Part shown: piece after piece, positions 28,831 to 36,218 of the stretch
Layout of the letters: each line of letters starts with the position of its first letter
Numbering within the stretch: the first letter of the stretch is position 1
Assembly (NCBI GenBank): GCA_965221075.1
Contig: OZ244865.1
Span: 992,001 to 1,056,000 of the forward strand
Length of the DNA stretch: 64,000 bases
DNA from: UBA2970 sp965221075
Lineage (GTDB): Bacteria; Verrucomicrobiota; Verrucomicrobiia; Limisphaerales; AAA164-E04
Direction: 5' to 3'
Position numbers and translations under genes: made by a program
The notes under the pieces: model-generated
What the model saw: the letters and a program-made list of their open reading frames with translations, nothing else
Database searches by the model: none
What the model was told of the DNA's origin: nothing

Positions 28831-30092
28831 GCGAGGAACCGAAGGAGGGCGCGCGTCCGGATCTGGCGCGCTGGGCGCCCTGGCCCGATCGCCTGTGGCA
28901 GGGCGGGGCCGCGGTGGTGGCGCTGGGGCTGGCCGCCTGCCTGTTCTCCGAGGGGGCCCGCCAGGCCTTCGCCTCCACCTACCTGACCAGCTTCATGTTC
29001 TTCGCCAGCCTGGTCCTGGGCTCGCTCTTCCTGGTGATCCTCCACCACCTCTTCGACGCCTGCTGGATGGTGCCCCTGCGCCGCTTCCTGGAGCACATCT
29101 CCTGCCAGATCCCCGCCCTGGCGATCCTGTTCGTCCCGGTGGCGCTGCTGGCCTGCTTCGGCGGGATCTACTCCTGGTCCCACACCCAGGACCACTCCTG
29201 GCACCTCAAGTGGTTCCTCTACAACCCGATCTCCTACCTGGCGGTCTCGGCCCTGCTGCTGCTGCTCTGGCGGTGGCTGGCCGGCTCCCTGCGCCGGGAG
29301 TCGCTGCTTCAGGACCGGGACGGCGCGGCCCGCTGCACGCACCGCATGCGCCGCTACGCGGCGGGAGGGATCTTCCTGTTCGCGCTGAGCCTGACCGGGG
29401 CCGCCTTCTTCTTCATGAAGTCTCTGGAGCACCAGTGGTTCTCCACCATGTACGGCGTCTACTACTTCGCCGGGAGCGTTTGGACCACCCTGGCCACGGC
29501 CTACCTGATCGCCCTGGCGCTGGAGCGCGCCGGGCACCTGAAGGGGGTGATCCGGCCCTCCACCTACAAGGACCTGGGGACCCTCTTCTTCGCCTTCACC
29601 GTCTTCTACGCCTACATCGCCTTCTCCCAGTACTTCCTGATCTGGAACGCCGACATCCCCGAGGAGACCTACTGGTTCGTGAAGCGGGACCAGGGAGCCT
29701 GGCACAACGTGGGGCTCCTGATCATCTTCGGCCACTTCTTCCTTCCCTTCCTGGCCCTGCTGCGCATCGACGCCAAGTCCTGCCTTCCGGTGATGATCCC
29801 CCTGTGCCTGTGGGCCTGGGCGATGCACTACGCCGACATGGCCTTCAACGTGATGCCGGCCGTCGGGCTGCCCTCCGGGGCCGGCCTGCAGCTGCTGGCG
29901 CTGCTCTTCGCCCTGGGGTCGATCTGCTTCATGGGCGGCCTGCTGGCCCGCTTCTTCCTGAGGGACCTGGCCGCCCACAGCCCCTATCCCCGGCGGGATC
30001 CCCGCATGGCCGAGGCCCTGGGGGTGTACGTCGAGCCCCTATCGGAGGCCGCCCGGCGCCGCGAGGAGGAGAAGGGAGGCGCCCTCCGATGA
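28827..30092 (+). CDS. actF: Alternative complex III, membrane subunit ActF
   Basis: Second large membrane subunit, distantly related to ActC, 421 residues with about ten helices. Family strings are LHHLFDACWMVPLRRFLEHI, FFFMKSLEHQWFSTMYGVYY, YAYIAFSQYFLIWNADIPEE and TYWFVKRDQGAWHNVGL. It completes the core complex. The 4-bp overlap with the next small gene extends translational coupling beyond the canonical subunits. Confidence 0.94.
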   Translation: MSEEPKEGARPDLARWAPWPDRLWQGGAAVVALGLAACLFSEGARQAFASTYLTSFMFFASLVLGSLFLVILHHLFDACWMVPLRRFLEHISCQIPALAILFVPVALLACFGGIYSWSHTQDHSWHLKWFLYNPISYLAVSALLLLLWRWLAGSLRRESLLQDRDGAARCTHRMRRYAAGGIFLFALSLTGAAFFFMKSLEHQWFSTMYGVYYFAGSVWTTLATAYLIALALERAGHLKGVIRPSTYKDLGTLFFAFTVFYAYIAFSQYFLIWNADIPEETYWFVKRDQGAWHNVGLLIIFGHFFLPFLALLRIDAKSCLPVMIPLCLWAWAMHYADMAFNVMPAVGLPSGAGLQLLALLFALGSICFMGGLLARFFLRDLAAHSPYPRRDPRMAEALGVYVEPLSEAARRREEEKGGALR

Positions 30093-30475
30093 GGATCGTC
30101 CGGGCAGGGAGCGGGGAGGCGGGGAGCGCCGCCCTGCGGTTCCTGATCTCCATGGCGGCCCTCCTGCCCATGGTCCTGGTGGTGTGGTGGGCCCGTCCGG
30201 CGGCCACGCCCGAGCCTCTGGGGGCGGAGCGGGCCAGGCAGCGCCATGCCATCCTGGAGGAGGTGCGGCAGTCGGAGTCGGCCCTGGCCGGCTACGCCCG
30301 GATCCACGAGGAGGCCGGCATCTGGCGCATCCCCATCGGCGAGGCGATGCAAAGGGTGGCCGAGGAATGGGAGGATCCGCTCGCCGCGCGCCGGGAGATG
30401 GTCCGGAGGGCCGGGACGATGGCCCCTCCGCCGCCTCCGCCCGCCCCGGAACCGGCCCCCAGCCCCTTCGAGTGA
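30089..30475 (+). CDS. Small membrane protein between act and cbb3-like genes
   Basis: 128-residue protein with one helix (residues ~16-36) and a periplasmic domain that includes IWRIPIGEAMQRVAEEWEDP, then a proline-rich tail (PPPPPPAPEPAPSPFE). I recall comparable short proteins with an IPI(D/E)RAM-like motif beside act and oxidase genes in verrucomicrobia, which suggests an assembly or accessory subunit. I have no characterised homologue to name. ATGA overlap with actF and a 13-bp gap to the next gene tie it to the operon. Confidence 0.7.
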   Translation: MRIVRAGSGEAGSAALRFLISMAALLPMVLVVWWARPAATPEPLGAERARQRHAILEEVRQSESALAGYARIHEEAGIWRIPIGEAMQRVAEEWEDPLAARREMVRRAGTMAPPPPPPAPEPAPSPFE

Positions 30476-30488
30476 GACGACTGCCCGC

Positions 30489-31919
30489 ATGAACGACGCC
30501 GACAAAGCCGTGGCGCCGGAGGCCTCGGGCCGGATCCCGGTCCTGTTCCTCCTGTGGAAGGCGGCCGGATGGCTGGCGCTGGGCCTCCTGCTCTGCCTGC
30601 TCAACTCCTTCCGCTACCACTCGCCCGACTTCCTGTCCGGCTGGTCCTGGCTGACCTTCGGGCGGATCGAGGCGCTGGCCAACCTCTCCCTGGCCTACGG
30701 CTTCGCCCTTCCCGCCGCCTGGGCCGCGGCCCTGCTGCTCCTGTCCCGCAGCGGCGGCGCCCCGGTGGCCCGGCCCGCCTGGGTGTTCCTGGGAGCGGTC
30801 CTGTGGCAGGTGGGGCTGGTGGCCGCCGCGGCCGGGATCCTGGCCGGCGACGTCCTGCCCTACCGCTGGTTCGAGCTTCCCTCCTACGCGGCGTGGATCC
30901 TGCTGGCCGCCTACCTGCCGGTGGGGGCCTCGGCCCTGGCCACCCTGTGGCAGCGGCGCCAGTCCGCCCTCGAGCCGGCCCACTGGTTCCTGATGGCGGC
31001 GCTGCTGTGGTTCCCCTGGATCCTCTCGGCGGCGGCCATGGTCCTGCACGGCGGCGGAGCCAGGGGGACGGCCCAGATCCCGGTGGCCCAGTGGTACTCC
31101 TCGGGCCTGCTCAACGTGGCGCTGGGCGGCATCGTGCTGGGGGCCGCGGTCCACCTGCTCCCGCAGCGCCTGGGGGCGCCGCTTCCCAGCCGGCAGGCCT
31201 GCCGCTTCGCCTTCTGGCTGTGGGTGGCCTTCGCCGGGAGCGCCCGGGTGCTGCCCGGCGCCCCGGTCCCCGCCTGGATCTCCGCCCTGGGCGCGGCCTC
31301 CTCCTTCTTCGTGGCCCTGGCCCTGCTGGCGCTGGCCTGGAACTTCGGCCAGGCGCTGGCCGCGGCCGGCCGGGAAAGGGCGCTGGAGGCCCTCTGGCGC
31401 GACCGGGCCCACCGCTTCGTGGCCGTTGGCGCCCTGGCCTTCCTGCTCCACGCCGCCCTGCAGACGCTCAATCCGCTGCTGGCCCGACACATCCAGTTCA
31501 CCCTGGTGCAGCCGGGGATGGAGGCCCTGTGGCTGTCGGGCAGCGTGGCGATGGTACTCTTCGGGGCCACCTACCTCCTGGCGCCTCGTGCGCTGGGGGG
31601 GGAGCCTCTCCCGGCCCGGGCCATGGGGCTCCACTTCTGGCTGGCCTTCCTGGGAACGCTCCTGCTGGTTCTGACCCGCTTCCGGGGCGGCGAGATCCAG
31701 GGCGGCCTGATGGGGGATCCGGCGGTGCCGCACGGCTCCGCCTACCAGATCACGCTCTTCTACCTCAGGCAGGAGATCCTGGGCCTGCTGCTCCTGCTGG
31801 CCTCCGGCCTGCTCTACATGAGGAACCTGGGCGGCCTGGCCTGCCGCACCCTCTGCTGCGGCCCCGGCGGGTGGGTTACCCGGGCGGCCGCGGTGGTCAT
31901 GGACCGGAACGGGCGATGA
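30489..31919 (+). CDS. cbb3-type oxidase subunit I-like protein lacking metal ligands
   Basis: 476-residue polytopic protein colinear with CcoN-type heme-copper oxidase subunit I of the verrucomicrobial kind: WLTFGRIEALANLSLAYGF, AGDVLPYRWFELPSYA, AQWYSSGLLNVALG, VPAWISALGAASSF and VLFGATYLLAPRALGGE all align. The ligand positions are replaced, judged against recalled family sequence: the low-spin heme His is Ala64, the CuB His of W-Y-x-H-N is Ser205, the H-H pair is Ala252-Arg253, and the H-x-H pair is Met344 and Ala346. The frame is intact and coupled to its neighbours, so it is not simply a pseudogene. A structural or assembly role with complex III is one possibility. Confidence 0.75.
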   Translation: MNDADKAVAPEASGRIPVLFLLWKAAGWLALGLLLCLLNSFRYHSPDFLSGWSWLTFGRIEALANLSLAYGFALPAAWAAALLLLSRSGGAPVARPAWVFLGAVLWQVGLVAAAAGILAGDVLPYRWFELPSYAAWILLAAYLPVGASALATLWQRRQSALEPAHWFLMAALLWFPWILSAAAMVLHGGGARGTAQIPVAQWYSSGLLNVALGGIVLGAAVHLLPQRLGAPLPSRQACRFAFWLWVAFAGSARVLPGAPVPAWISALGAASSFFVALALLALAWNFGQALAAAGRERALEALWRDRAHRFVAVGALAFLLHAALQTLNPLLARHIQFTLVQPGMEALWLSGSVAMVLFGATYLLAPRALGGEPLPARAMGLHFWLAFLGTLLLVLTRFRGGEIQGGLMGDPAVPHGSAYQITLFYLRQEILGLLLLLASGLLYMRNLGGLACRTLCCGPGGWVTRAAAVVMDRNGR

Positions 31920-32734
31920 GAGGCTTCACCGTCTACCTGGGAGCGCTGCTGGCGATGCTCTGCTCCTGGCTCGCCTTCGTGCAGCTGCCCCAGATCCATT
32001 CGCGGGGCGAGGTTCCCGATACCGACGAGGCCACCGGAAGAACCTTCCCGGCGGCCCGCAGCGGCCAGGCGCAGCGGGGGCTGGAGATCTACCGGCAGCT
32101 GGCCTGCCACAGCTGCCACACCCAGCAGGTGGCCCAGGAGGGCTACGACTTCTCGGTGGTGGCCGACGACTGGGGGACCAACACCGCCCGGGCGGTGGCC
32201 CTGCTGGGGGATCCGCTTCCCGGGACTCCCCACACCCTGGAGGAGGGCCTCGACCTGCGCCAGGCCGGGCGGAGCGTCTCCCGGTGGCAGGAGATGGGCG
32301 TCGAGGCCCGGCGCGTCGTCCATCCCCGCGGGGGGGACATCGGGCGCTGGGGGCCGCGCCGCACGGTGGGCCGGGACTTCCTCTTCGACGCCACGGTGAT
32401 GCCCGGCCTGGTGCGGATCGGGCCCGATCTGTCCAACGTGGGCTCCCGCGTCCCCGACCCCGAGCGGCTGCTCCTGCACCTCTACCAGCCGCGGCTGTTC
32501 GACCCCGGCTCGATCATGCCCTCCTACCCCTTCCTGTTCGAGAAGGAGGACCCGGAGCGGGCGCCGCTCCGCAAGGAGGGAGTCCTGCGCCATCCCGGCC
32601 TCTCCCACGGGGTGATCCCCACCCGGGCGGCCCGGGATCTGGCGGCCTACCTAAGCAGCCTGCGGGTCGACCAGCCCCTCTTCGAGGCCCCGGGACTGGA
32701 GCCCGGGACGCAGACCCAGGAAGAAGGACAATGA
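31916..32734 (+). CDS. CcoO-like monoheme cytochrome c
   Basis: 272-residue membrane-anchored cytochrome related to cbb3 oxidase subunit II. The N-terminal helix MRGFTVYLGALLAMLCSWLA is followed by QRGLEIYRQLACHSCHTQQV (heme motif Cys64-His68). The family block RWGPRRTVGRDFLFD and IGPDLSNVGSRVPDPERLLL precede the axial Met region SIMPSYPFLFE. It overlaps the preceding gene by 4 bp and the next by 4 bp. Heme binding appears intact, unlike that of the subunit I-like partner. Confidence 0.85.
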   Translation: MRGFTVYLGALLAMLCSWLAFVQLPQIHSRGEVPDTDEATGRTFPAARSGQAQRGLEIYRQLACHSCHTQQVAQEGYDFSVVADDWGTNTARAVALLGDPLPGTPHTLEEGLDLRQAGRSVSRWQEMGVEARRVVHPRGGDIGRWGPRRTVGRDFLFDATVMPGLVRIGPDLSNVGSRVPDPERLLLHLYQPRLFDPGSIMPSYPFLFEKEDPERAPLRKEGVLRHPGLSHGVIPTRAARDLAAYLSSLRVDQPLFEAPGLEPGTQTQEEGQ

Positions 32735-33345
32735 CCGGAAGCCATTCCCCTGAGCCGGGCCCCGAGCCCGACCGGCCCCTTCCCATCCTGTTCTGGGTCG
32801 GCTTCTTCCTGCTCGGCTTCGTCGCCCTGCTCTTCCTCGATCTCCAGGCGGGCGGCTTCCATCCCCGGGTCTACCCGCCCTTCGCCTCCTACCGGGAGGT
32901 CGGCGCCCTCCAGCCCCTCTCCAGCCTCGATCCCCGCTTCGAGCGGGGGCGCCAGGCCTACAGCACCTACTGCTCGGTCTGCCACCAGGCCGACGGCAGG
33001 GGGACGCCGGGCCAGTTCCCGCCCCTGGCCGGATCCGACTGGGTCGACACCGAGAGCCCCGCCCGCCTGATCCGGGTGATCCTCAACGGACTGGCCGGGC
33101 CCATCACCGTGAGCGGCGAGGAGTGGAACATCCCCACCCAGATGCTGGCCTGGAAGGACGTGATCACCGACGACGAGGAGCTGGCGGCGCTGGCCACCTA
33201 TGTCCGCGGCCAGAGCGAATGGGGCAACAGCGCCCCGCCGGTGACCGCCGAGCAGGTCCAGGCCATCCGGGCCGAAGTCGCGGGCCGCGCCGCTCCCTGG
33301 ACCCAGGAGGAGCTCCTCTCCCTCCCGGAGCCGGCGTCCCCGTGA
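32731..33345 (+). CDS. CcoP-like monoheme cytochrome c
   Basis: 204-residue protein with one helix (~17-37) and a cytochrome c domain: RGRQAYSTYCSVCHQADGRG (heme motif Cys81-His85), FPPLAGSDWV, and TQMLAWKDVITDDEELAALA with the likely axial Met. It resembles subunit III-type or stand-alone cytochromes of cbb3-like operons. Only one CxxCH is present, whereas many CcoP proteins have two. Its TGA is overlapped by the GTG of ispF. Confidence 0.82.
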   Translation: MTGSHSPEPGPEPDRPLPILFWVGFFLLGFVALLFLDLQAGGFHPRVYPPFASYREVGALQPLSSLDPRFERGRQAYSTYCSVCHQADGRGTPGQFPPLAGSDWVDTESPARLIRVILNGLAGPITVSGEEWNIPTQMLAWKDVITDDEELAALATYVRGQSEWGNSAPPVTAEQVQAIRAEVAGRAAPWTQEELLSLPEPASP

Positions 33346-33833
33346 CGCGGGTCGGGATCGGCTACGACGTCCATGCCCTGGGAGAGGGCGCCGGCCTGGT
33401 CCTGGGAGGGGTGTCCATACCCTGGAGCCGGAAGCTGGTGGGGCACTCCGACGCCGACGTGCTGATCCACGCCCTCTGCGACGCCCTGCTGGGCGCCCTG
33501 GGCGAGCGGGACATCGGACAGCTCTTCCCCGACCGGGATCCCCGCTGGAAGGGGGCCCCCAGCCGCATCTTCCTCGAGGAGGCCGCACGCCGCATGGAGC
33601 GCCATGGGGCCGTCCTGGCCAATCTCGACGCCACCATCGTCGCCCAGGAGCCCCCCCTCAACCCGCACATCCCCCGGATGAGGGAGAACCTGGCCGGCCT
33701 GCTCGGCGCCTCCCCCTCCCGCATCGGCATCAAGGCCACCACCCACGAGCGCATCGGCTCCCTGGGCCGGGGCGAGGGCATCGCCGCCCTGGCGGTGGCC
33801 GCTCTGGAGATCAGCTCCCCGCCAGCGCCCTGA
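33342..33833 (+). CDS. ispF: 2-C-methyl-D-erythritol 2,4-cyclodiphosphate synthase
   Basis: Fifth enzyme of the MEP isoprenoid pathway; it cyclises 4-diphosphocytidyl-methylerythritol 2-phosphate and releases CMP. 163 residues, normal length. The start is GTG 33342 (GTGA overlap with the cytochrome gene), giving MTRVGIGYDVHAL, where Asp and His of DVH bind zinc. GHSDADVLIHALCDALLGAL and IKATTHERIGSLGRGEGIAA are the other family blocks. Quinone side chains need isoprenoids, which may explain co-expression with respiratory genes. The last 23 bp overlap the convergent rhamnulokinase gene. Confidence 0.95.
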   Translation: MTRVGIGYDVHALGEGAGLVLGGVSIPWSRKLVGHSDADVLIHALCDALLGALGERDIGQLFPDRDPRWKGAPSRIFLEEAARRMERHGAVLANLDATIVAQEPPLNPHIPRMRENLAGLLGASPSRIGIKATTHERIGSLGRGEGIAALAVAALEISSPPAP

Positions 33834-35268
33834 AGCGCTCCCTGGCCTCCTCCCAGCCGGGCCCGCCCCGCGGGACGAAGCGCCTGCGGTCCCTTCCGGA
33901 CAGCGCCCGGATGGCCGCCAGATCGGGCAGCTCCCCGGCGGCCACCGCCTGGATCCCCAGGTTGCCCAGGGCGGCGGCCTCGACCGGCCCGGCCTCCACC
34001 GTCCTGCCGCTGGCCTCGGCGGCCAGCTGGTTGAGCAGGTCGTTGCGGGAGCCCCCGCCCACCACGTTCAGGACGCCGATGTCCTCCCCGCCCAGCTCCT
34101 CCAGCTCGTCCAGGGTCCGCGCGTAGAGCAGGGCCAGGCTCTCGAGGATGCAGCGGGCCACGGCCCCGTCGCTTCCGGGCTCCGCCTGGCCGGAGGCCCG
34201 GCAGAGCCCGGCGATGGCCCGGGGCATGTCCTCCGGGGCGCTCAGGGAGGGATGGCCGAGGTCCACCACCGAGGCCAGCGGGGGAGCCTCGGCGGCCAGC
34301 TCCGCCAGCGTGCCGTAGGAGCGCTCCCGTCCCCGGGCGGCCCACTGCCGCCGGCATTCCTGCAGGGGCCAAAGGCCGGCCAGGTTCTTGAGCAGGCGGA
34401 TGGAGCCCCCGGCCCCGATCTCGTTGGTGAAGTTGAGGTCCCGGCACCGCTGGTCCAGGATCGGCTCCCGCCGCTCGACGCCCAGAAGCGACCAGGTGCC
34501 CGAGCTGAGGTAGGCGCTGCCCCTTCCGGCCAGGGGAGCGGCCGCCACCGCGGCCGCGGTGTCGTGGCTGCAGCCGGCCACCACCGCGATGGGGCCCAGC
34601 CCGGTGCGCTCCCTCACCTCCGGGGCCAGGGTGCCGATCCGGGTTCCCGCCTCCACCACCTCGGGGAGCAGTCCCGGAGGGATTCCGGCCGCGGCGCAGA
34701 CCGCGGGCGACCACTTCCGGGTCCTCGGATCGAGCAGCTGGAAGGTGCTGGCCAGGGAGAGCTCCGAGACCGGCCTCCCTCCCAGCATGTGGTTGAAGGC
34801 GTCTCCGACGCCCAGCAGGCGCCGCGCTCCGGCCAGCCGCCCGGGAGGCTCGGCCCCCAGCTGGTAGAGGGTGTTGATGGGCATCTGCTGGATGCCCGTC
34901 TCGGCGAAGATCTCGGGCCAGGAGATGCGCTCCAGCACCCGCTCCATCCCCCGGGCGCAGCGGCCGTCGCGGTAGTGGCGAACCGGCTCCAGGATCCGGC
35001 CCTCCCCGTCCCACAGGACGTAGTCCACCCCCCACGAGTCGCAGCTGATGCTCCGGATGTCCTCTCCCAGCCCGGCCGCCTTGCCCAGCCCCTCCATCAG
35101 GCCCTCCCAGAGCGCCTCCACATCCCAGCAGAGCGAGTCCCCGCGGCGGACGGGGCGGTTTTCGAAGCGGTGGATCTCCTCCATCTCCACCGTCTCCGGG
35201 GCCATGCGGCCGATGACCAGGCGCCCGCTCTCGGCCCCCAGATCGCAGGCCAGGCACTGCTCAGGCAT
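33811..35268 (-). CDS. rhaB: Rhamnulokinase (FGGY family)
   Basis: FGGY-type sugar kinase, 485 residues, that phosphorylates L-rhamnulose. ACDLGAESGRLVIGRM is the phosphate-1 motif typical of RhaB (D-x-G-A-x-S-G-R). SCDSWGVDYVLWDGEGRILE, HYRDGRCARGMERVL, TLYQLGA and SSGTWSLLGVERREPI are RhaB-like, and VVGGGSRNDLLNQLAAEASG is the adenosine motif. It is not linked here to other rhamnose genes. The gene is convergent with ispF and overlaps it by 23 bp. Confidence 0.9.
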   Translation of the reverse strand: MPEQCLACDLGAESGRLVIGRMAPETVEMEEIHRFENRPVRRGDSLCWDVEALWEGLMEGLGKAAGLGEDIRSISCDSWGVDYVLWDGEGRILEPVRHYRDGRCARGMERVLERISWPEIFAETGIQQMPINTLYQLGAEPPGRLAGARRLLGVGDAFNHMLGGRPVSELSLASTFQLLDPRTRKWSPAVCAAAGIPPGLLPEVVEAGTRIGTLAPEVRERTGLGPIAVVAGCSHDTAAAVAAAPLAGRGSAYLSSGTWSLLGVERREPILDQRCRDLNFTNEIGAGGSIRLLKNLAGLWPLQECRRQWAARGRERSYGTLAELAAEAPPLASVVDLGHPSLSAPEDMPRAIAGLCRASGQAEPGSDGAVARCILESLALLYARTLDELEELGGEDIGVLNVVGGGSRNDLLNQLAAEASGRTVEAGPVEAAALGNLGIQAVAAGELPDLAAIRALSGRDRRRFVPRGGPGWEEARERFRALAGS

Positions 35269-35942
35269 GGGCCCCTCCTCCCGTCGCGCTCATGACGCCC
35301 CGAGGGTGGTGCCGGGGGCGCACCCTGTCAACGCGGGCATGGCCTGAGGGAGCCTGCCTTGGTTCGGGCCGTCGGCGCCCAGGCGATGGAGCGCCGGGCC
35401 GGCCAGCCGCCCCCCGCTCCTGCGGAATCCCGGCCCGCCAGGGCATCGCTTGAATCCCCGCCCCGCCCGGCTATTCTCGAGCGGCCCATGGACATGGAGA
35501 ATCCGCCCCTGGCCGCCCCGGCTCGGCTGGTCCTGCCGGACAGAGGCGGAACACGGCCTTCCGGGAGCCTTTCGGGACCAAGGCCGCCAAGGACTGCGCC
35601 GAATCCGGCGCTGCTCCGCCCGCGCTCCGCTGGCGGCTTCGGCTCCCGCCGCGGCCGGTTCTGGGACGCGACGCCCGTCGGACCGGGCGATCTGCCGGAA
35701 AGTCGGGCCGGGCATAGCCAGGGGGCGATCCGCTCCGCCGGCTCGGCGCGGGAGCGCGGCGCCGTGGTTCCGACGGGCTTCGTGGCGGACCGCCTCCGTT
35801 CCGGCGCAGCCCCGCGGAGGCTCCTGGCGGCATGCTTCCCCGATGGCCGCCGGCTGGCCGATGCAGCCGGGAAGGGCTTTCCCGCCGGCTGGGATGCCTC
35901 GCCGCCGTGGAGCGGAAAAGGCTCCGGGGAGGCCCAGGTCCC
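35269..35942. other. Gene-free GC-rich gap
   Basis: No protein family, RNA or repeat is recognisable in this stretch between the rhamnulokinase start and a small gene before ppk1. Frames that cross it are rich in Ala, Arg, Pro and Gly and lack domain structure. The divergent promoters should lie here but are not obvious. Confidence 0.4.
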
Positions 35943-36218
35943 GTGAGCAAGGGGGAGATCGGATGGAAGGGGCGCTTCGAGGACGGACGGAGGCGCCAGG
36001 TTCGGGCCCGGAGCGTGGGCCGGGAGTGGCGGTTCCACGAGAGGGAGAGGCGGTTCGATCCGTGGAGATCCCTGGAGCGCCCCTCCCTGGCGGACTGGCA
36101 GTCTCTTCTGGAGGCGGTGGAGCGGCGCCAGCAGCGGCGCCTTCTCCCGCTGGGGGAGGCCGACAGGGTGCGCAAGAGGATGAGGGAGCTGTTCGGAGCG
36201 GAGGCGGCGGAGCGATGA
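35943..36218 (+). CDS. Small charged protein coupled to ppk1
   Basis: 91-residue protein read from GTG 35943: VSKGEIGWKGRFEDGRRRQV, then REWRFHERERRFDPWRSLER, and a helical part SLADWQSLLEAVERRQQRRL. The W-K-G-R-F-E-D-G opening followed by an amphipathic helix looks like a genuine small fold and recalls short verrucomicrobial proteins, but no function is known to me. Its TGA overlaps the ppk1 ATG, so it is probably co-translated. The upstream extension to 35832 is unconvincing. Confidence 0.55.
   Translation: MSKGEIGWKGRFEDGRRRQVRARSVGREWRFHERERRFDPWRSLERPSLADWQSLLEAVERRQQRRLLPLGEADRVRKRMRELFGAEAAER

Noticed and set aside
35450..36214. N-terminal extension of polyphosphate kinase
   Set aside because: The extra 255 residues are Arg/Pro/Ala-rich, and the family N-terminus (INRELSWLEFN) begins right after the ATG at 36215.
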